5,684 nt of DNA from Actinomycetes bacterium (GTDB taxonomy: Bacteria > Actinomycetota > Acidimicrobiia > Acidimicrobiales > RAAP-2): the NCBI GenBank assembly GCA_021849435.1, contig JAJZSX010000177.1, positions 1-5,684 on the forward strand, given 5' to 3'. The notes under the pieces were generated by a model, which saw only the letters and a program-made list of their open reading frames with translations, made no database searches and had not been told where the DNA came from. Numbering within the stretch: the stretch's first letter is position 1; each line of letters starts with the position of its first letter. Below are positions 1 through 5,684 of the stretch, piece by piece. The translations under genes and the position numbers were made by a program.

Positions 1-222
1 GAAACGGATGAGTGACCCGAATCCGTTGGGGACTTAGATCGTGGGGTTCAGGAGCATTCGACGGTTGGGTCCAACGGGCCGACCGAAGCGGTCAACGGTC
101 TGGTCAAAAGGGTGAAGCGGGTCGCCCTTGGCTTTCGACGGTTCCGCAACTACCGAGTCCGCGCCCTGCTCTACGCCGGCAAGCCCAACTGGGACCTACT
201 CGCTACCATCGCACCCCGTTAA
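1..222 (+). pseudogene. Decayed 3' end of an ISL3-family transposase
   Basis: This is the C-terminal end of a DDE transposase of the ISL3 family, running into the window from the left. From position 70 to the TAA at 220-222 the frame reads SNGPTEAVNGLVKRVKRVAL followed by GFRRFRNYRVRALLYAGKPN and WDLLATIAPR. That is the family's typical end: the conserved SNGPTEA.N block holding the last catalytic Glu, then the (A/G)FR.F.NYR.R.LLYAG segment. Upstream the same frame has a stop at 13-15 and no family resemblance. Pieces resembling the expected preceding segment (VTR..., then a Trp-rich stretch) appear in the frame starting at 12 instead. I read this as at least one frameshift plus base changes, so the copy is inactive. 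The family call is recognition from memory, made with good confidence over the last 50 residues. Where the rest of the element lies cannot be seen. Confidence 0.85.
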
Positions 223-235
223 TTTCCGAAGCGCC
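221..235 (+). repeat. Possible right terminal inverted repeat of the ISL3-family element
   Basis: The sequence AATTTCCGAAGCGCC follows the transposase stop. Read on the other strand it is GGCGCTTCGGAAATT, which resembles the GG.(T/C)CTTC-type ends known for ISL3-family elements. Resemblance to another protein family begins right after it (QLSIEELEKEA encoded from 235), which fits an element boundary here. The left end is outside the window, so neither the inverted repeat nor the 8-base target duplication usual for the family can be verified. Confidence 0.4.
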
Positions 236-681
236 AGTTATCCATCGAGGAACTTGAGAAAGAGGCGATGAAGGGCGAGGGCTCAATGAGTCCAGCGGGG
301 CGGGAGTTGGTTGTGCGGGCGCTTGACCGTGAGCGATCGGGTGAAGGTCGCGACATTCGGATCGTCCTCGCAGGACTGGGCACGAATGAGGACCTCAGGC
401 GAATGGTCCGCTACATGGAGACGTTTCAATTCCCGATCAGGATCTGCAGTTTCTCGGCGTACACGTGCCCAACCGGCCAGGGATTTATCTTGAGCCGGGC
501 GACGGAGGAGGACGATGAATCAAAGGGGGTGGAGCCGCCATCGTCGAGCACAACCTACGACGAGCGGATGGCGGTCGCGCTGGCGCACGCGGAATCCATG
601 GGCCAACGAGAGGCGATGGAGCAAGTCATCGACGTATTCACGTCCAACGAGCGCGTGTTTGTTCGCCCCTACAAGAGGGGA

Positions 682-717
682 CTTCCGCGCGAACCTCCGC
701 GGATGGCTCCGCGCGAA
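682..717 (+). repeat. Imperfect 12-base tandem repeat, three units
   Basis: The hexamer TCCGCG recurs at 684, 696 and 708, exactly 12 bases apart. The outer two units share TCCGCGCGAA; the middle one reads TCCGCGGA. In the open frame it encodes LPRE-PPRM-APRE, a three-fold four-residue repeat in a Pro-rich tail. It may be a slippage product in a gene no longer under strong selection, or just a low-complexity linker. Confidence 0.6.
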
Positions 718-781
718 AATCACCCCTCAGCCTCCGTCCCAACGGTGCCGAACAACGATGAAAGCGCAGTTGACGAGTGGA

Positions 782-820
782 CAAAAGACAAAGTAGTCCT
801 TGTTTGTAGTTTGTCTTTTG
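782..820. promoter_or_regulatory. Perfect 11-base inverted repeat over the start of the winged-helix gene
   Basis: CAAAAGACAAA at 782-792 is the exact reverse complement of TTTGTCTTTTG at 810-820, with a 17-base centre. The right arm's last G is the first base of the GGGAG ribosome-binding sequence (820-824) of the gene starting at 828. As RNA it could form a hairpin that affects access to that site. As DNA it could be an operator for a dimeric regulator, possibly the winged-helix protein encoded next. It is clearly richer in A+T than its surroundings. It does not look like an intrinsic terminator, since the arms are AT-rich and no U-run follows. The symmetry is seen directly; the role is inferred. 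Confidence 0.55.
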
Positions 821-827
821 GGAGATC

Positions 828-1169
828 ATGAAGACGACTCAGCGCATCGCCACACTCGAAGCAGAACTCTCGACCATGAGGATGGACGCCACACACCTGG
901 CCGCCCAGATCCGCGGACACGAGACCCAGATCGCGGCGCTGCGCCAGAGCGTGCAGCACAGGGACGAGTTGGCTTTGCTGGCGCGAACCGAGGCCATCCT
1001 CGCGGTCCTGCGCTCGGCCGAGGGCACCCTCTCGCCGTCCGAGATCCTTACCCGCCTCCTCGCGGCCGAGCGCAACGACGACCTCAGGAAGGTCACGGCC
1101 ACTCTGGACTACCTCGTAAAGAGTGGCCTCGTCACCAGAGCGAGCCGGGGCCGCTACCTCTCGGCCTAG
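828..1169 (+). CDS. Small coiled-coil / winged-helix protein
   Basis: The predicted protein has 113 aa. Residues 1-48 are Glu/Gln/Leu-rich with a heptad-like pattern (IATLEAELSTM, then AAQIRGHETQIAALRQSV) and should form a coiled coil, probably for dimerisation. Residues about 50-113 have the outline of a winged helix: RTEAILAVLRSAEGTLSPSE (helix 1, then the loop into helix 2), a recognition-helix candidate DDLRKVTATLDYLVKSG, and a closing wing LVTRASRGRYLSA. LSPSEI...L.....V...L..L...G.V.R..RG.Y is typical of small MarR/BlaI-like winged helices of unknown role in actinobacteria. The start is set by GGGAG at 820-824, though its spacing of 3 bases is short. The ATG overlaps the stop of the preceding remnant in an ATGA, so it was probably once translated together with that gene. 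It may be a DNA-binding regulator acting on the inverted repeat just upstream. No catalytic motif is visible. That it is a real gene is likely; its function is not known. Confidence 0.7.
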   Translation: MKTTQRIATLEAELSTMRMDATHLAAQIRGHETQIAALRQSVQHRDELALLARTEAILAVLRSAEGTLSPSEILTRLLAAERNDDLRKVTATLDYLVKSGLVTRASRGRYLSA

Positions 1170-1179
1170 GTCGCGTGAG

Positions 1180-1195
1180 GTCGTGATCGCACGAC
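1180..1195. terminator. Small GC-rich hairpin after the winged-helix gene
   Basis: GTCGTG, then ATCG, then CACGAC gives a perfect 6-base stem with a 4-base loop, 10 bases after the stop codon of the gene ending at 1169. No U-run follows, so it is not a classical intrinsic terminator. High-GC actinobacteria often have U-less hairpins at gene ends, which is the reason for this call. A protein-binding palindrome is equally possible. Confidence 0.3.
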
Positions 1196-1480
1196 GGACA
1201 TCCACGCACGCCGATCCTCAGCCAGCTATCACCCGGCACGACGAAGGACGTCGCGCGGACGACTTGGTATCGAACCCACCGTTCCCGGTCTGTCGAACAC
1301 CCGAGACCTAGCATCGATCCATGGTGACATTGACGAAGGGCTGGGCTACACCCACGACCGTCGCCTCGCCGGCAACGACGGGGCCTCTTGTCCCTGAGTT
1401 CTGGATGAATCTCCCACTCGCGGTCTTCCATGTTTGACCCCCTCCTTCCTCCCTCCACAGCTACGTTCGACCGCCAACCT

Positions 1481-1485
1481 GAGGA
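1481..1485 (+). promoter_or_regulatory. Ribosome-binding site of hsdM
   Basis: GAGGA lies 9 bases before the ATG at 1495. This supports that start over upstream alternatives, and the N-terminal family sequence begins within about ten residues of it. Confidence 0.65.
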
Positions 1486-1494
1486 CCTCCCCCA

Positions 1495-3072
1495 ATGACG
1501 CTTACCAACCGAGAAGATCAACGAGCCGAACTCCACCGCGCCATCTGGCGAATTGCTAATGACCTGCGCGGCGCGGTCGACGGGTGGGACTTCAAGACGT
1601 ACGTGCTCGGCACCCTCTTCTACCGGTTCATCTCTGAGAACCTCACCAACTACCTCAACGACCTCGAGCGCAGCGCTGGACAAACCGACTTCGACTACGC
1701 CGCGCTGGACGATGAGGCAGCCGAGTTTGGTCGCCACGACACCGTCGAGGAAAAGGGCTTCTACATCTTGCCGAGCGAGCTCTTCGTCAATGTCCGCCAG
1801 AAGGCCGCCAGCGACGAGAACCTCAACGAGACGCTGAGTCGGGTCTTTCGCAACATCGAAGGCTCGGCTACCGGAACATCCAGCGAAGACGACCTCAAGG
1901 GCCTCTTCGACGACTTCGACGTGAACTCGTCCAAACTCGGTCCCACCGTCGCCAAGCGCAACGAGCGACTGGTCAAGCTCCTCAACGCCGTTGGCGACCT
2001 CGACCTCGGGCACTTCGCGGACCACAGCATCGACGCCTTCGGGGACGCCTACGAGTACTTGCTGACGATGTACGCGTCGTCTGCCGGCAAGTCCGGCGGG
2101 GAGTTCTTCACGCCCCAGGAGGTCTCCGAGCTCCTCGCTCGGATCACGGTGGTGGGCAAGACCGAGGTCAACAAGGTCTACGACCCCGCGTGTGGCTCAG
2201 GCTCGCTGCTCTTGCAGTTCGCCAAGGTCCTCGGCAGGGACAACGTTCGCCAGGGATTCTTCGGCCAGGAGATCAACCTGACCACCTACAACCTCGCGCG
2301 CATCAACATGTTCCTACACGACATCAACTACGAGAAGTTCGATCTCGCTCACGGCGATACGCTGATCGAACCCGCCCACTGGGACGACGAGCCCTTCGAG
2401 GCGATCGTCTCCAACCCGCCGTACTCCATCAAGTGGGACGGCGACGGCAATCCCCTCCTCATCAACGACCCGCGATTCGCGCCGGCGGGCGTCCTCGCGC
2501 CCAAGTCCAAGGCCGACCTCGCTTTCACGATGCACATGCTGAGTTGGCTGGCGGTCAACGGCACGGCGGCCATCGTCGAGTTCCCCGGTGTCCTCTACCG
2601 CGGCGGAGCAGAACAGAAGATCCGCAAGTACCTCATCGACAACAACTTCGTCGACACCGTGATTCAATTGCCACCCGACCTCTTCTTCGGCACCACTATC
2701 GCCACCTGCATCATCGTCCTCAAAAAGTCCAAGACCGCGAGCGATGTGCTCTTCATCGACGCATCGGCCGAGTTCGTCCGCGCCGGCAACAAAAACAAGC
2801 TCACCGACGAGCATCGCCAGAAGATCCTCGACGCGTATATCGCACGCGAAGATGGGGCACACTTCGCCAAGGTCATCTCCAACGGGGAGATCGCAAGTAA
2901 CAATTACAACATCGCGGTCTCGTCCTACGTTGAGAAAGAAGACTCGCGCGAGATCGTGGACATTCAGACTCTCAACGCGGAGATCGATCAAATTGTCTCA
3001 CGTCAATCTGAGCTCCGAACTGCTATTAACAGAATCATCGCAGATCTTGAGGGCCACAATGAGACTTTCTGA
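1495..3072 (+). CDS. hsdM: Type I restriction-modification system methyltransferase subunit HsdM
   Basis: HsdM is the N6-adenine DNA methyltransferase subunit. With one HsdS it forms the M2S1 modification enzyme, which transfers a methyl group from S-adenosylmethionine, and with HsdR it becomes the restriction complex. The protein is 525 aa, full length for the family (M.EcoKI 529, EcoR124I HsdM 520). Residues about 8-155 match the HsdM N-terminal helical domain ([20 protein letters not shown], then [18 protein letters not shown]). The catalytic domain has [10 protein letters not shown] (about 201-210), the SAM-binding motif DPACGSGS (230-237) and the adenine-methylase motif NPPY (307-310). 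The last 50 residues are a charged helix ([19 protein letters not shown]) that probably packs against HsdS. The first 480 codons are GC-rich; the final 30 or so use more A/T-ending codons, like the next gene. It overlaps that gene by 14 bases. No motif is missing, so it should be active. Confidence 0.97.
   Translation: MTLTNREDQRAELHRAIWRIANDLRGAVDGWDFKTYVLGTLFYRFISENLTNYLNDLERSAGQTDFDYAALDDEAAEFGRHDTVEEKGFYILPSELFVNVRQKAASDENLNETLSRVFRNIEGSATGTSSEDDLKGLFDDFDVNSSKLGPTVAKRNERLVKLLNAVGDLDLGHFADHSIDAFGDAYEYLLTMYASSAGKSGGEFFTPQEVSELLARITVVGKTEVNKVYDPACGSGSLLLQFAKVLGRDNVRQGFFGQEINLTTYNLARINMFLHDINYEKFDLAHGDTLIEPAHWDDEPFEAIVSNPPYSIKWDGDGNPLLINDPRFAPAGVLAPKSKADLAFTMHMLSWLAVNGTAAIVEFPGVLYRGGAEQKIRKYLIDNNFVDTVIQLPPDLFFGTTIATCIIVLKKSKTASDVLFIDASAEFVRAGNKNKLTDEHRQKILDAYIAREDGAHFAKVISNGEIASNNYNIAVSSYVEKEDSREIVDIQTLNAEIDQIVSRQSELRTAINRIIADLEGHNETF
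3049..3053 (+). promoter_or_regulatory. Ribosome-binding site inside the hsdM end
   Basis: GAGGG lies 5 bases before the ATG at 3059, within the last codons of hsdM. It favours 3059 over the upstream in-frame ATG at 2744, which would require a long overlap with hsdM, and over the internal ATG at 3083. Confidence 0.6.
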
Positions 3073-3871
3073 TGTCTTAAACATGGCGCCCGACGGCAGA
3101 AGGATTGAAGTCGAGAACTTTCTTGGAACGCGCCGAATCCGATGGGGGCAGCACAAAATAATCAAGGTCGGCACGGTACTTCACAACTTCTATTGCAGGA
3201 CGTGCACCGACCTCCGGACTTTCGCCTCAGGCGAAAGTCTGTCCTGTCTAATCGCGGGCGAGCAATTGATCAGTATCGACGCCACTCTGCGATGTCCTGG
3301 ATGCGGGACATCAGTTGAAACTTGGTATCTCGTGGTTTCCGATGGAGACCTCTACTCATACTCACCAGTCGTTTATTTGCAGCGCTATTGCGAGAACCGC
3401 CGCAATCTTACGAGCGGCGTCGGGACGGATCATGGACAATTTGAAGACCTAATAGAGCGAGCGCAACTTGCCTATGAGAGCCAACGTGGTGCCGGTTCAA
3501 TGGTTTATTTGCGACAAATATTTGAATCAATCACGACTGAAGTGGCGACAATTGCAGGTATCTCTGCTACAAGCTCGAAGGGATCACGAAAGCCATTTAG
3601 GCAATTGCTTGAAGAGGTAGACAAAAAGCATCAGATCATCCCCACTAAGTTTTCAAGTAACGGCTACAGGCTATTTAGCGAGCTAAGCGAAGTCTTGCAC
3701 GGACATTCAAGTGAAGATATTGCCTTGATCAAATATCCGCCATGTAAGCAGTTGATATTGAGTGTGATCAGCAATGTAAAGAGCGATCGACTAATCGCCG
3801 GGGCGATTGAGGCTCTCGGCTGGGATGTAAACGAACTTGAGTCGATTGCGGGAGAAGAAGTCATTTCATGA
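3059..3871 (+). CDS. Unknown zinc-ribbon-like protein embedded in the hsd operon
   Basis: This is a 270-aa protein of unknown function. The frame stays open upstream to 2744, but that part is a shadow of hsdM; GAGGG at 3049-3053 supports the ATG at 3059. The N-terminal part (about 40-95) has two cysteine pairs, CRTC (C46, C49) and CPGC (C79, C82), as in a zinc ribbon; C63 lies between them. Residues about 125-225 are helical: [32 protein letters not shown], then [14 protein letters not shown] and [14 protein letters not shown]. The arrangement of a helix with an acidic ERA..AYE start, an (R/K)xIFE helix and a late helix ending in H-G (H214, G215) recalls DUF4145 and the Abi/HEPN-like helical domains, but no diagnostic HEPN Rx4-6H motif is evident. 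No membrane segment or signal peptide is seen. It overlaps hsdM by 14 bases and hsdS by 4 (ATGA), so it should be made in step with both. Its base composition is AT-rich compared with hsdM and hsdR. Possible roles are a restriction accessory factor, an Abi-type backup effector, or a regulator of the complex; none is proven. Confidence 0.85.
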   Translation: MRLSDVLNMAPDGRRIEVENFLGTRRIRWGQHKIIKVGTVLHNFYCRTCTDLRTFASGESLSCLIAGEQLISIDATLRCPGCGTSVETWYLVVSDGDLYSYSPVVYLQRYCENRRNLTSGVGTDHGQFEDLIERAQLAYESQRGAGSMVYLRQIFESITTEVATIAGISATSSKGSRKPFRQLLEEVDKKHQIIPTKFSSNGYRLFSELSEVLHGHSSEDIALIKYPPCKQLILSVISNVKSDRLIAGAIEALGWDVNELESIAGEEVIS

Positions 3872-5028
3872 GCCAGATTGACAACTTGATTGAGACCTAC
3901 TGCCCATTTGGAGTTCCATACAAAGCGGTAGGCGACATCACATCAAGGGCGACAAGCATTCGGTGGTCGGAAGTTGGCGGAGTGGGTTTCCAATACATTG
4001 ACCTCACGTCAGTTGACCGGACTACGCGGGCGATTAGAGACACCATGACAATTGCGGCGAATAATGCTCCGAGCCGCGCGCGACAAGTCGTTCGATCAGG
4101 TGACGTAATCTTCGCAACGACTCGACCCGCCCAAATGCGGTTAGCGGTGATTCCGCCTCAGCGCGATGGAGAGATCGCAAGCACCGGTTTCTGCGTCATG
4201 CGTCCGGATACATCAGCGGTCCTCACTAACTATCTCGCACACATGCTCGGCACCGAGACCTTCCGGGCTTACATTGAAGCGAATCAAATAGATGGAAACT
4301 ACCCATCGATTCCTGACGACCGTGTGCGTGCTTTCCGAATTCCGGTACCGCCGCTCGAGGTCCAGCGAGAGATCGTGCGCATACTAGACACCTTCACGGA
4401 GCTGGAAGCGGAGCTGGAAGCGGAGCTGGAAGCCAGGCGTCAACAGTACGAACACTATCGGGCCGAACTACTAACGTTCGGAGATTCTGTCCCGCAGAAA
4501 TCGTTAGGAGAGATTGCCACAATTGGCACTGGAAGTCACGACACCAAGGATGCGGTCCCGGACGGGGGTTACATCTTTTATGCACGTGGCCGCGAACCAC
4601 TCCGGCTTAATTCCTTTGACTTTGATGAGCGCGCCATTATCACTGCTGGCGATGGAGTGGGTGTAGGGAAGGTATTCCACTACGCAGAAGGCAAGTTTGC
4701 ACTTCATCAACGCGCGTATCGCATCGTGCCCGCCGAAGGGGTTGACGCTCGGTACCTCTACCACTTCCTCGTAGCTGATTTCGCCAAGTACTTGGAGCAG
4801 ATTTCGGTTCACGCTTCGGTAACGTCGTTACGGCGCCCGATGTTTCTCAGGTACCCGGTCCAGTTGCCACCCCTCGGAGAGCAGCGTCGTATCTCCGGAA
4901 TCCTCGACAAGTTCGAAACCTTGGTTAACAACCTCAGCGTCGGTCTTCCAGCCGAACTCAACGCCCGTCGCCAGCAGTACGAGTACTACCGCGACAAGCT
5001 CCTCACGTTCAAGGAGGCCGTGGCGTGA
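3868..5028 (+). CDS. hsdS: Type I restriction-modification system specificity subunit HsdS (IC-like)
   Basis: HsdS reads the two-part DNA target and holds the HsdM and HsdR subunits. The protein is 386 aa with the usual pseudo-twofold layout. Target-recognition domain 1 covers about 10-160 (it includes SGDVIFATTRPAQMRLAVIP), followed by a central conserved region (161-204). Domain 2 covers about 207-333 (GEIATIGTGSHDTKDAVPDG near its start), followed by a C-terminal conserved region (334-386). The two conserved regions match each other: PPLEVQREIVRILDTF (161-176) against PPLGEQRRISGILDKF (334-349), and ARRQQYEHYRAELLTF (189-204) against ARRQQYEYYRDKLLTF (366-381). The central linker carries ELEA three times, like the TAEL repeats of EcoR124-type (IC) HsdS proteins. 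Start ATG 3868 overlaps the previous stop, and GGAGAAG at 3851-3857 is a fair ribosome site. The first half uses more A/T-ending codons than the last 50 codons, which suggests recombination of the recognition domains. The recognised sequence cannot be told from here. Confidence 0.95.
   Translation: MSQIDNLIETYCPFGVPYKAVGDITSRATSIRWSEVGGVGFQYIDLTSVDRTTRAIRDTMTIAANNAPSRARQVVRSGDVIFATTRPAQMRLAVIPPQRDGEIASTGFCVMRPDTSAVLTNYLAHMLGTETFRAYIEANQIDGNYPSIPDDRVRAFRIPVPPLEVQREIVRILDTFTELEAELEAELEARRQQYEHYRAELLTFGDSVPQKSLGEIATIGTGSHDTKDAVPDGGYIFYARGREPLRLNSFDFDERAIITAGDGVGVGKVFHYAEGKFALHQRAYRIVPAEGVDARYLYHFLVADFAKYLEQISVHASVTSLRRPMFLRYPVQLPPLGEQRRISGILDKFETLVNNLSVGLPAELNARRQQYEYYRDKLLTFKEAVA
4397..4433 (+). 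repeat. 12-base tandem repeat in the HsdS central linker (three copies)
   Basis: The unit CGGAGCTGGAAG repeats with a perfect 12-base period over 37 bases (4397-4408, 4409-4420, 4421-4432, plus one base). In frame it encodes ELEA-ELEA-ELEA at residues 178-189. In EcoR124I and EcoR124II a 12-base repeat at the same place, present two or three times, sets the number of non-specific bases between the two halves of the target. The identity of the copies at DNA level, not only protein level, makes copy-number change by slippage plausible. Confidence 0.92.
5011..5017 (+). promoter_or_regulatory. Strong Shine-Dalgarno sequence deciding the GTG start of hsdR
   Basis: AAGGAGG, a full-length match to the anti-Shine-Dalgarno core, lies inside the end of hsdS, 7 bases before GTG 5025. 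It is the best ribosome-binding site in the window and fixes the non-ATG start of hsdR. Confidence 0.85.
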
Positions 5029-5684
5029 GCGACACCACGCCGCCGCGATTTGAGCCCATTGCCGTGAGTTCGGAGAGCACCGTCGTTGCCGAGTTCTCTT
5101 CCGAGCCGTCAAACGCCACGGCGTATCAGTCCGAGGCCGAGTTGGAGCGGATGTTCATCACACTTCTCCAGAGTCAGGCCTACGAGTACTTACCGATCAC
5201 GTCCGAGGCGGACCTCGTCACCAACCTACGAACCCAGCTCGAGACGATCAACCGTCTCACGTTCTCCGACGCCGAGTGGCAGCGGTTCTTCAGTGAGAGC
5301 ATCGCCGGGCAGAACGACGGCATCATCGAGAAGACGGCGAGGATCCAAGACGACAGCGTCCAACTCCTGCACCGAGACGACGGCACCGTCAAGAACGTCA
5401 CCCTGATCCACAAGAACAACATCCACGACAACCGCCTCCAGGTGATCAACCAGTACGAAGTGGATGAGGGCGAGGGTGGTGCGCGGCGGTCGAACCGCTA
5501 CGACGTCACCATCCTCATAAACGGCCTGCCCCTGGTGCACGTCGAGCTCAAGCGCCGCGGCGTCGACATCCGCGAGGCCTTCAATCAGATCAATCGCTAC
5601 CAGCGCGACTCGTTCTGGGCCGGCTCGGGTCTCTTTGACTACGTGCAGCTCTTCGTCATCTCCAATGGCACGCTCACAGATCGG
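5025..5684 (+). CDS. hsdR: Type I restriction endonuclease subunit HsdR, N-terminal part (runs off the window)
   Basis: HsdR is the motor and nuclease subunit: it translocates DNA using ATP and cuts far from the target when the site is unmethylated. The frame begins at GTG 5025, overlaps the hsdS stop (GTGA) and stays open for 220 codons to the window end, so the helicase domains are not visible. EcoR124I HsdR is about 1,040 aa, so roughly a fifth is present. Residues about 35-150 fit the HsdR N-terminal region (YQSEAELERMFITLLQSQAY, then NDGIIEKTARIQDD). The PD-(D/E)XK nuclease site is present: D160 in NRYDVTILING, then E174 and K176 in HVELKRRG, followed by the Q188-x3-Y192 motif (QINRY) typical of HsdR. 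Codon use is GC-rich, like hsdM. No frameshift is seen in the visible part. Confidence 0.95.
   Translation, partial: MSDTTPPRFEPIAVSSESTVVAEFSSEPSNATAYQSEAELERMFITLLQSQAYEYLPITSEADLVTNLRTQLETINRLTFSDAEWQRFFSESIAGQNDGIIEKTARIQDDSVQLLHRDDGTVKNVTLIHKNNIHDNRLQVINQYEVDEGEGGARRSNRYDVTILINGLPLVHVELKRRGVDIREAFNQINRYQRDSFWAGSGLFDYVQLFVISNGTLTDR

Larger units (their letters stand above)
223..831 (+). pseudogene. Orphaned C-terminal part of a DUF91/NucS-like (PD-(D/E)XK) protein
   Basis: This frame is open from just after the transposase stop to TGA 829-831. If translated, it could start at ATG 268 (187 aa) or ATG 286. The best-preserved part is QLSIEELEKEA, then after about 35 residues DIRIVLAGLGTNEDLRRMVR and FQFPIRICSFSAY. 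That pattern is a short helix, a (R)IVLAG strand, an acidic helix ending in RMVRY, and a (P/D)IR....F..Y strand. It is how the C-terminal half of DUF91/NucS-like nuclease-fold proteins reads. The N-terminal half, with the D and ExK catalytic residues, is missing and the IS remnant occupies its place in the same frame. A second block (DERMAVALAHAESMGQREAM to NERVFVRPYKRG) looks like a small helical appendage. After that the sequence becomes Pro-rich and repetitive and runs through a palindrome, so the true C-terminus may also be altered. No convincing ribosome site precedes either ATG. The family assignment is inference, and a short functional remnant cannot be excluded. Confidence 0.45.
1170..1494. 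other. Gene-free region upstream of the hsd operon
   Basis: No gene is supported here. Open frames on either strand are shadows of flanking genes or lack family resemblance. Apart from the hairpin at 1180-1195 I see weak symmetries: CGACG/CGTCG at 1239-1253 and CCGTCG/CGACGG at 1358-1381. A pyrimidine-rich run (about 1438-1459) lies just before the ribosome-binding site of hsdM. The operon promoter should be here, but no -35/-10 pair with proper spacing stands out. TTGACG at 1330-1335 has no TANNNT at 16-18 bases, and TAGCAT at 1309-1314 has no good -35. Confidence 0.5.

Noticed and set aside
12..257. 81-codon open frame at the left edge as a gene
   Set aside because: From position 70 on, the adjacent frame encodes the transposase end, so the rest of this frame is out-of-frame noise; only its first few codons may echo the frameshifted transposase.
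1262..1290. Possible tRNA on the - strand, from a GGTTCGATACC-like T-arm
   Set aside because: The loop sequence is present but the T-stem bases do not pair and no acceptor or anticodon arm could be built around it.
1330..1358. TTGACG as a -35 element for hsdM
   Set aside because: No -10-like TANNNT hexamer lies 16-18 bases downstream, so it is not listed as a promoter.
1132..2025. Long open frame on the - strand (297 codons)
   Set aside because: It lies opposite the well-supported hsdM and the end of the winged-helix gene. Its composition (Val/Glu/Arg-rich) is what a GC-rich coding strand gives in antisense, and it has no family resemblance.
2190..2991. Overlapping open frames on both strands inside hsdM (236 and 225 codons)
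   Set aside because: Arg/His/Pro-rich or Val/Asp-rich shadow translations of a gene whose catalytic motifs are read in another frame.
2744..3058. N-terminal extension of the unknown protein from ATG 2744
   Set aside because: The 105 extra residues are Ser/Thr/Arg-rich shadow sequence overlapping the end of hsdM. The ribosome site at 3049-3053 and the short-overlap pattern of the operon favour 3059.
1..5684. CRISPR array or phage attachment site
   Set aside because: No regularly spaced repeats of CRISPR length, no integrase and no tRNA-linked direct repeat were seen; the only regular repeats are the two 12-base tandem repeats described above.

Overview
The window suggests a high-GC bacterium, most plausibly an actinomycete. 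This rests on GC-rich codon-third positions in the hsdM and hsdR coding regions, a GTG start with strong Shine-Dalgarno sequence, and the style of the small accessory proteins; it is an inference, since no rRNA or other marker gene is present. Every gene that can be supported lies on the + strand.

Left part (1-1169) is accessory debris. The window opens inside the decayed 3' end of an ISL3-family transposase. It abuts, in the same reading frame, an open frame that looks like the orphaned C-terminal part of a DUF91/NucS-like (PD-(D/E)XK) protein. The IS element appears to have landed in, or been left beside, that gene and removed its N-terminal half. A 4-base ATGA overlap then leads into a small intact protein with a coiled coil and a winged helix (828-1169). 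A perfect 11-base inverted repeat lies directly over that gene's start region. A gene-free stretch of about 325 bases follows, with a small hairpin and no convincing promoter.

Right part (1495-5684) is a Type I restriction-modification operon in the order hsdM, unknown gene, hsdS, hsdR. HsdM (525 aa) and HsdS (386 aa, two target-recognition halves) appear intact. HsdR enters at 5025 from a GTG start and runs off the window after 220 codons, already showing its nuclease site. All four genes overlap their neighbours by 4-14 bases, so they are probably translated as one coupled unit. HsdS looks like the IC (EcoR124-type) class, because its central linker is built from a 12-base tandem repeat encoding ELEA three times.

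The most interesting item is the unknown gene at 3059-3871. It encodes a 270-aa protein with a four-cysteine zinc-ribbon-like N-terminus and a helical C-terminus carrying a VLHG motif. It is wedged between hsdM and hsdS with translational coupling on both sides. It is much richer in A+T than hsdM and hsdR (rows counted by hand: 38-42% GC against 65% in hsdM). The AT-rich block starts in the last codons of hsdM and fades through hsdS, as if this accessory gene and the specificity gene had been exchanged together as a cassette inside a conserved hsdM-hsdR frame.
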